Shown here: piece after piece, positions 63,618 to 64,000 of the stretch
Position numbering within the stretch: position 1 is the stretch's first letter
Layout: each line of letters opens with the position of its first letter
Assembly (NCBI GenBank): GCA_034931985.1
Contig: JAYGHB010000003.1
Coordinates: 62,001-126,000, forward strand
Length of the DNA stretch: 64,000 nt
Reading direction: 5' to 3'
Origin: Halotia wernerae
GTDB taxonomy: Bacteria > Cyanobacteriota > Cyanobacteriia > Cyanobacteriales > Nostocaceae
Notes under the pieces: model-generated
Databases searched by the model: none
What the model was told of the DNA's origin: nothing
Seen by the model: only the letters and a program-made list of their open reading frames with translations
Made by a program: the position numbers and the translations under genes

Positions 63618-64000
63618 ATGAGCGAGATTAATCAACTACTTACTGAACCACTAGCATCTGGTTTAAAAGAATTATTTCGCTATCCTCTCATGGAAGCGAT
63701 CGCAGAACGGCGCACGCGTAGATTAGCTCGCGGTGCTTCTGTGATGGCCGGAGAACTCAGCTATACCAGCCAAAATCAGCCAGATCCTCTGACTCCCTTA
63801 GAAGAAGCGATTTTAATTGTGGCTACCGGGATGACTGGCATCACAACCCACGATGGCCCTCTGGATAAACCAGAAGGTGGCAAAGAATTGGGAACACCTT
63901 TCCTTAATATTGTTGGTCGTTCTGCCAGTAGCGCTGATAATTCCCAAGCCACATCATTTTTCATGATCAACGACGAAGGTATCTGGTTGATCAAAAAACT
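63618..64000 (+). CDS. Unrecognised protein, runs off the window end
   Basis: From ATG 63618 the frame is open to the window edge (127 codons): MSEINQLLTEPLASGLKELF, then RYPLMEAIAERRTRRLARGA, later LTPLEEAILIVATGMTGITT and SFFMINDEGIWLIKK. No signal peptide. I do not recognise the family. The same strand and a 215-bp gap make it a likely fourth member of the GMC/DUF6765/hydrolase cluster. Confidence 0.75.
   Translation, partial: MSEINQLLTEPLASGLKELFRYPLMEAIAERRTRRLARGASVMAGELSYTSQNQPDPLTPLEEAILIVATGMTGITTHDGPLDKPEGGKELGTPFLNIVGRSASSADNSQATSFFMINDEGIWLIKK

Noticed and set aside
1..64000. CRISPR array, tRNA or rRNA genes
   Set aside because: No regularly spaced repeats with unique spacers and no cloverleaf with a GGTTCRA arm were found on reading the gaps; tandem repeats seen are heptamers or 22-bp pairs. 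A tRNAscan and CRISPR finder run would be decisive.

Overview
The window is chromosomal DNA of a filamentous, probably heterocyst-forming cyanobacterium of the Nostoc/Anabaena/Calothrix group. Evidence: many GCGATCGC (HIP1) palindromes, (CCCCTGT)n/(TTTGACT)n-type heptamer tracts between genes, a kaiA reduced to its C-terminal domain (a Nostocales trait), a light-independent-electron (BciB-type) vinyl reductase for chlorophyll, a Ycf20 protein, and large multidomain Ser/Thr-His kinases. No CRISPR array, rRNA or tRNA gene was seen.

Layout. 1-3.1 kb: 5' part of cobM, a possible orphan small RNA, lgt and an MscS channel, all genes leftward. 3.1-8.4 kb: EamA exporter, a DUF1400 alpha/beta hydrolase, a wreckage zone (broken two-gene aspartyl-protease locus split by a 220-bp MITE), a secreted hypothetical protein and moaE. 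8.4-20.2 kb: a 1796-residue HstK-type kinase, a nucleoside phosphorylase, dnaK, a DUF2887 nuclease-like gene with a duplicated 3' end, dusB and msrB. 20.7-28.8 kb: an SDR enzyme, a 30-residue membrane peptide behind dhaK, glycerate kinase, ycf20, a lipoprotein and a GT39 glycosyltransferase. 28.8-29.5 kb: a mobile-element graveyard. 29.5-38.5 kb: a hybrid histidine kinase with degenerate receivers, the kaiABC clock cluster and a TolC-type channel. 38.8-47.6 kb: housekeeping genes (bciB, trpD, an aspartic protease overlapping trpD tail to tail, carA, a STAS protein, mini-RNase III, rlmB, a DUF1816 protein). 47.8-57.6 kb: hydrolase, two tandem CAP-domain proteins, a Ser/Thr kinase, a GT2-GtrA transferase, a lipid kinase, an ExoD protein and another SDR. 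58-64 kb: a four-gene rightward cluster.

The best candidate for an undescribed system is the last cluster (58052 to beyond the window end). A cholesterol-oxidase-like GMC flavoenzyme and an alpha/beta hydrolase with a Cys in the nucleophile position each carry a copy of the same ~195-residue domain. Between them lies a DUF6765 protein with a phospholipase-C-like His/Asp pattern, and an unrecognised gene follows. The arrangement suggests a lipid- or sterol-like oxidation and hydrolysis module whose two enzymes share a docking or substrate-binding domain.

A second theme is repeats that form the ends of genes. Unrelated genes (moaE and an alpha/beta hydrolase; glycerate kinase and ycf20; carA) have stop codons lying inside or exactly at the edge of repeated elements. 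A third theme is decay: MITE, IS200/IS605-like ends, Uma2 and aspartyl-protease remnants, and what looks like a residual upstream reading frame of an ancestral full-length kaiA.
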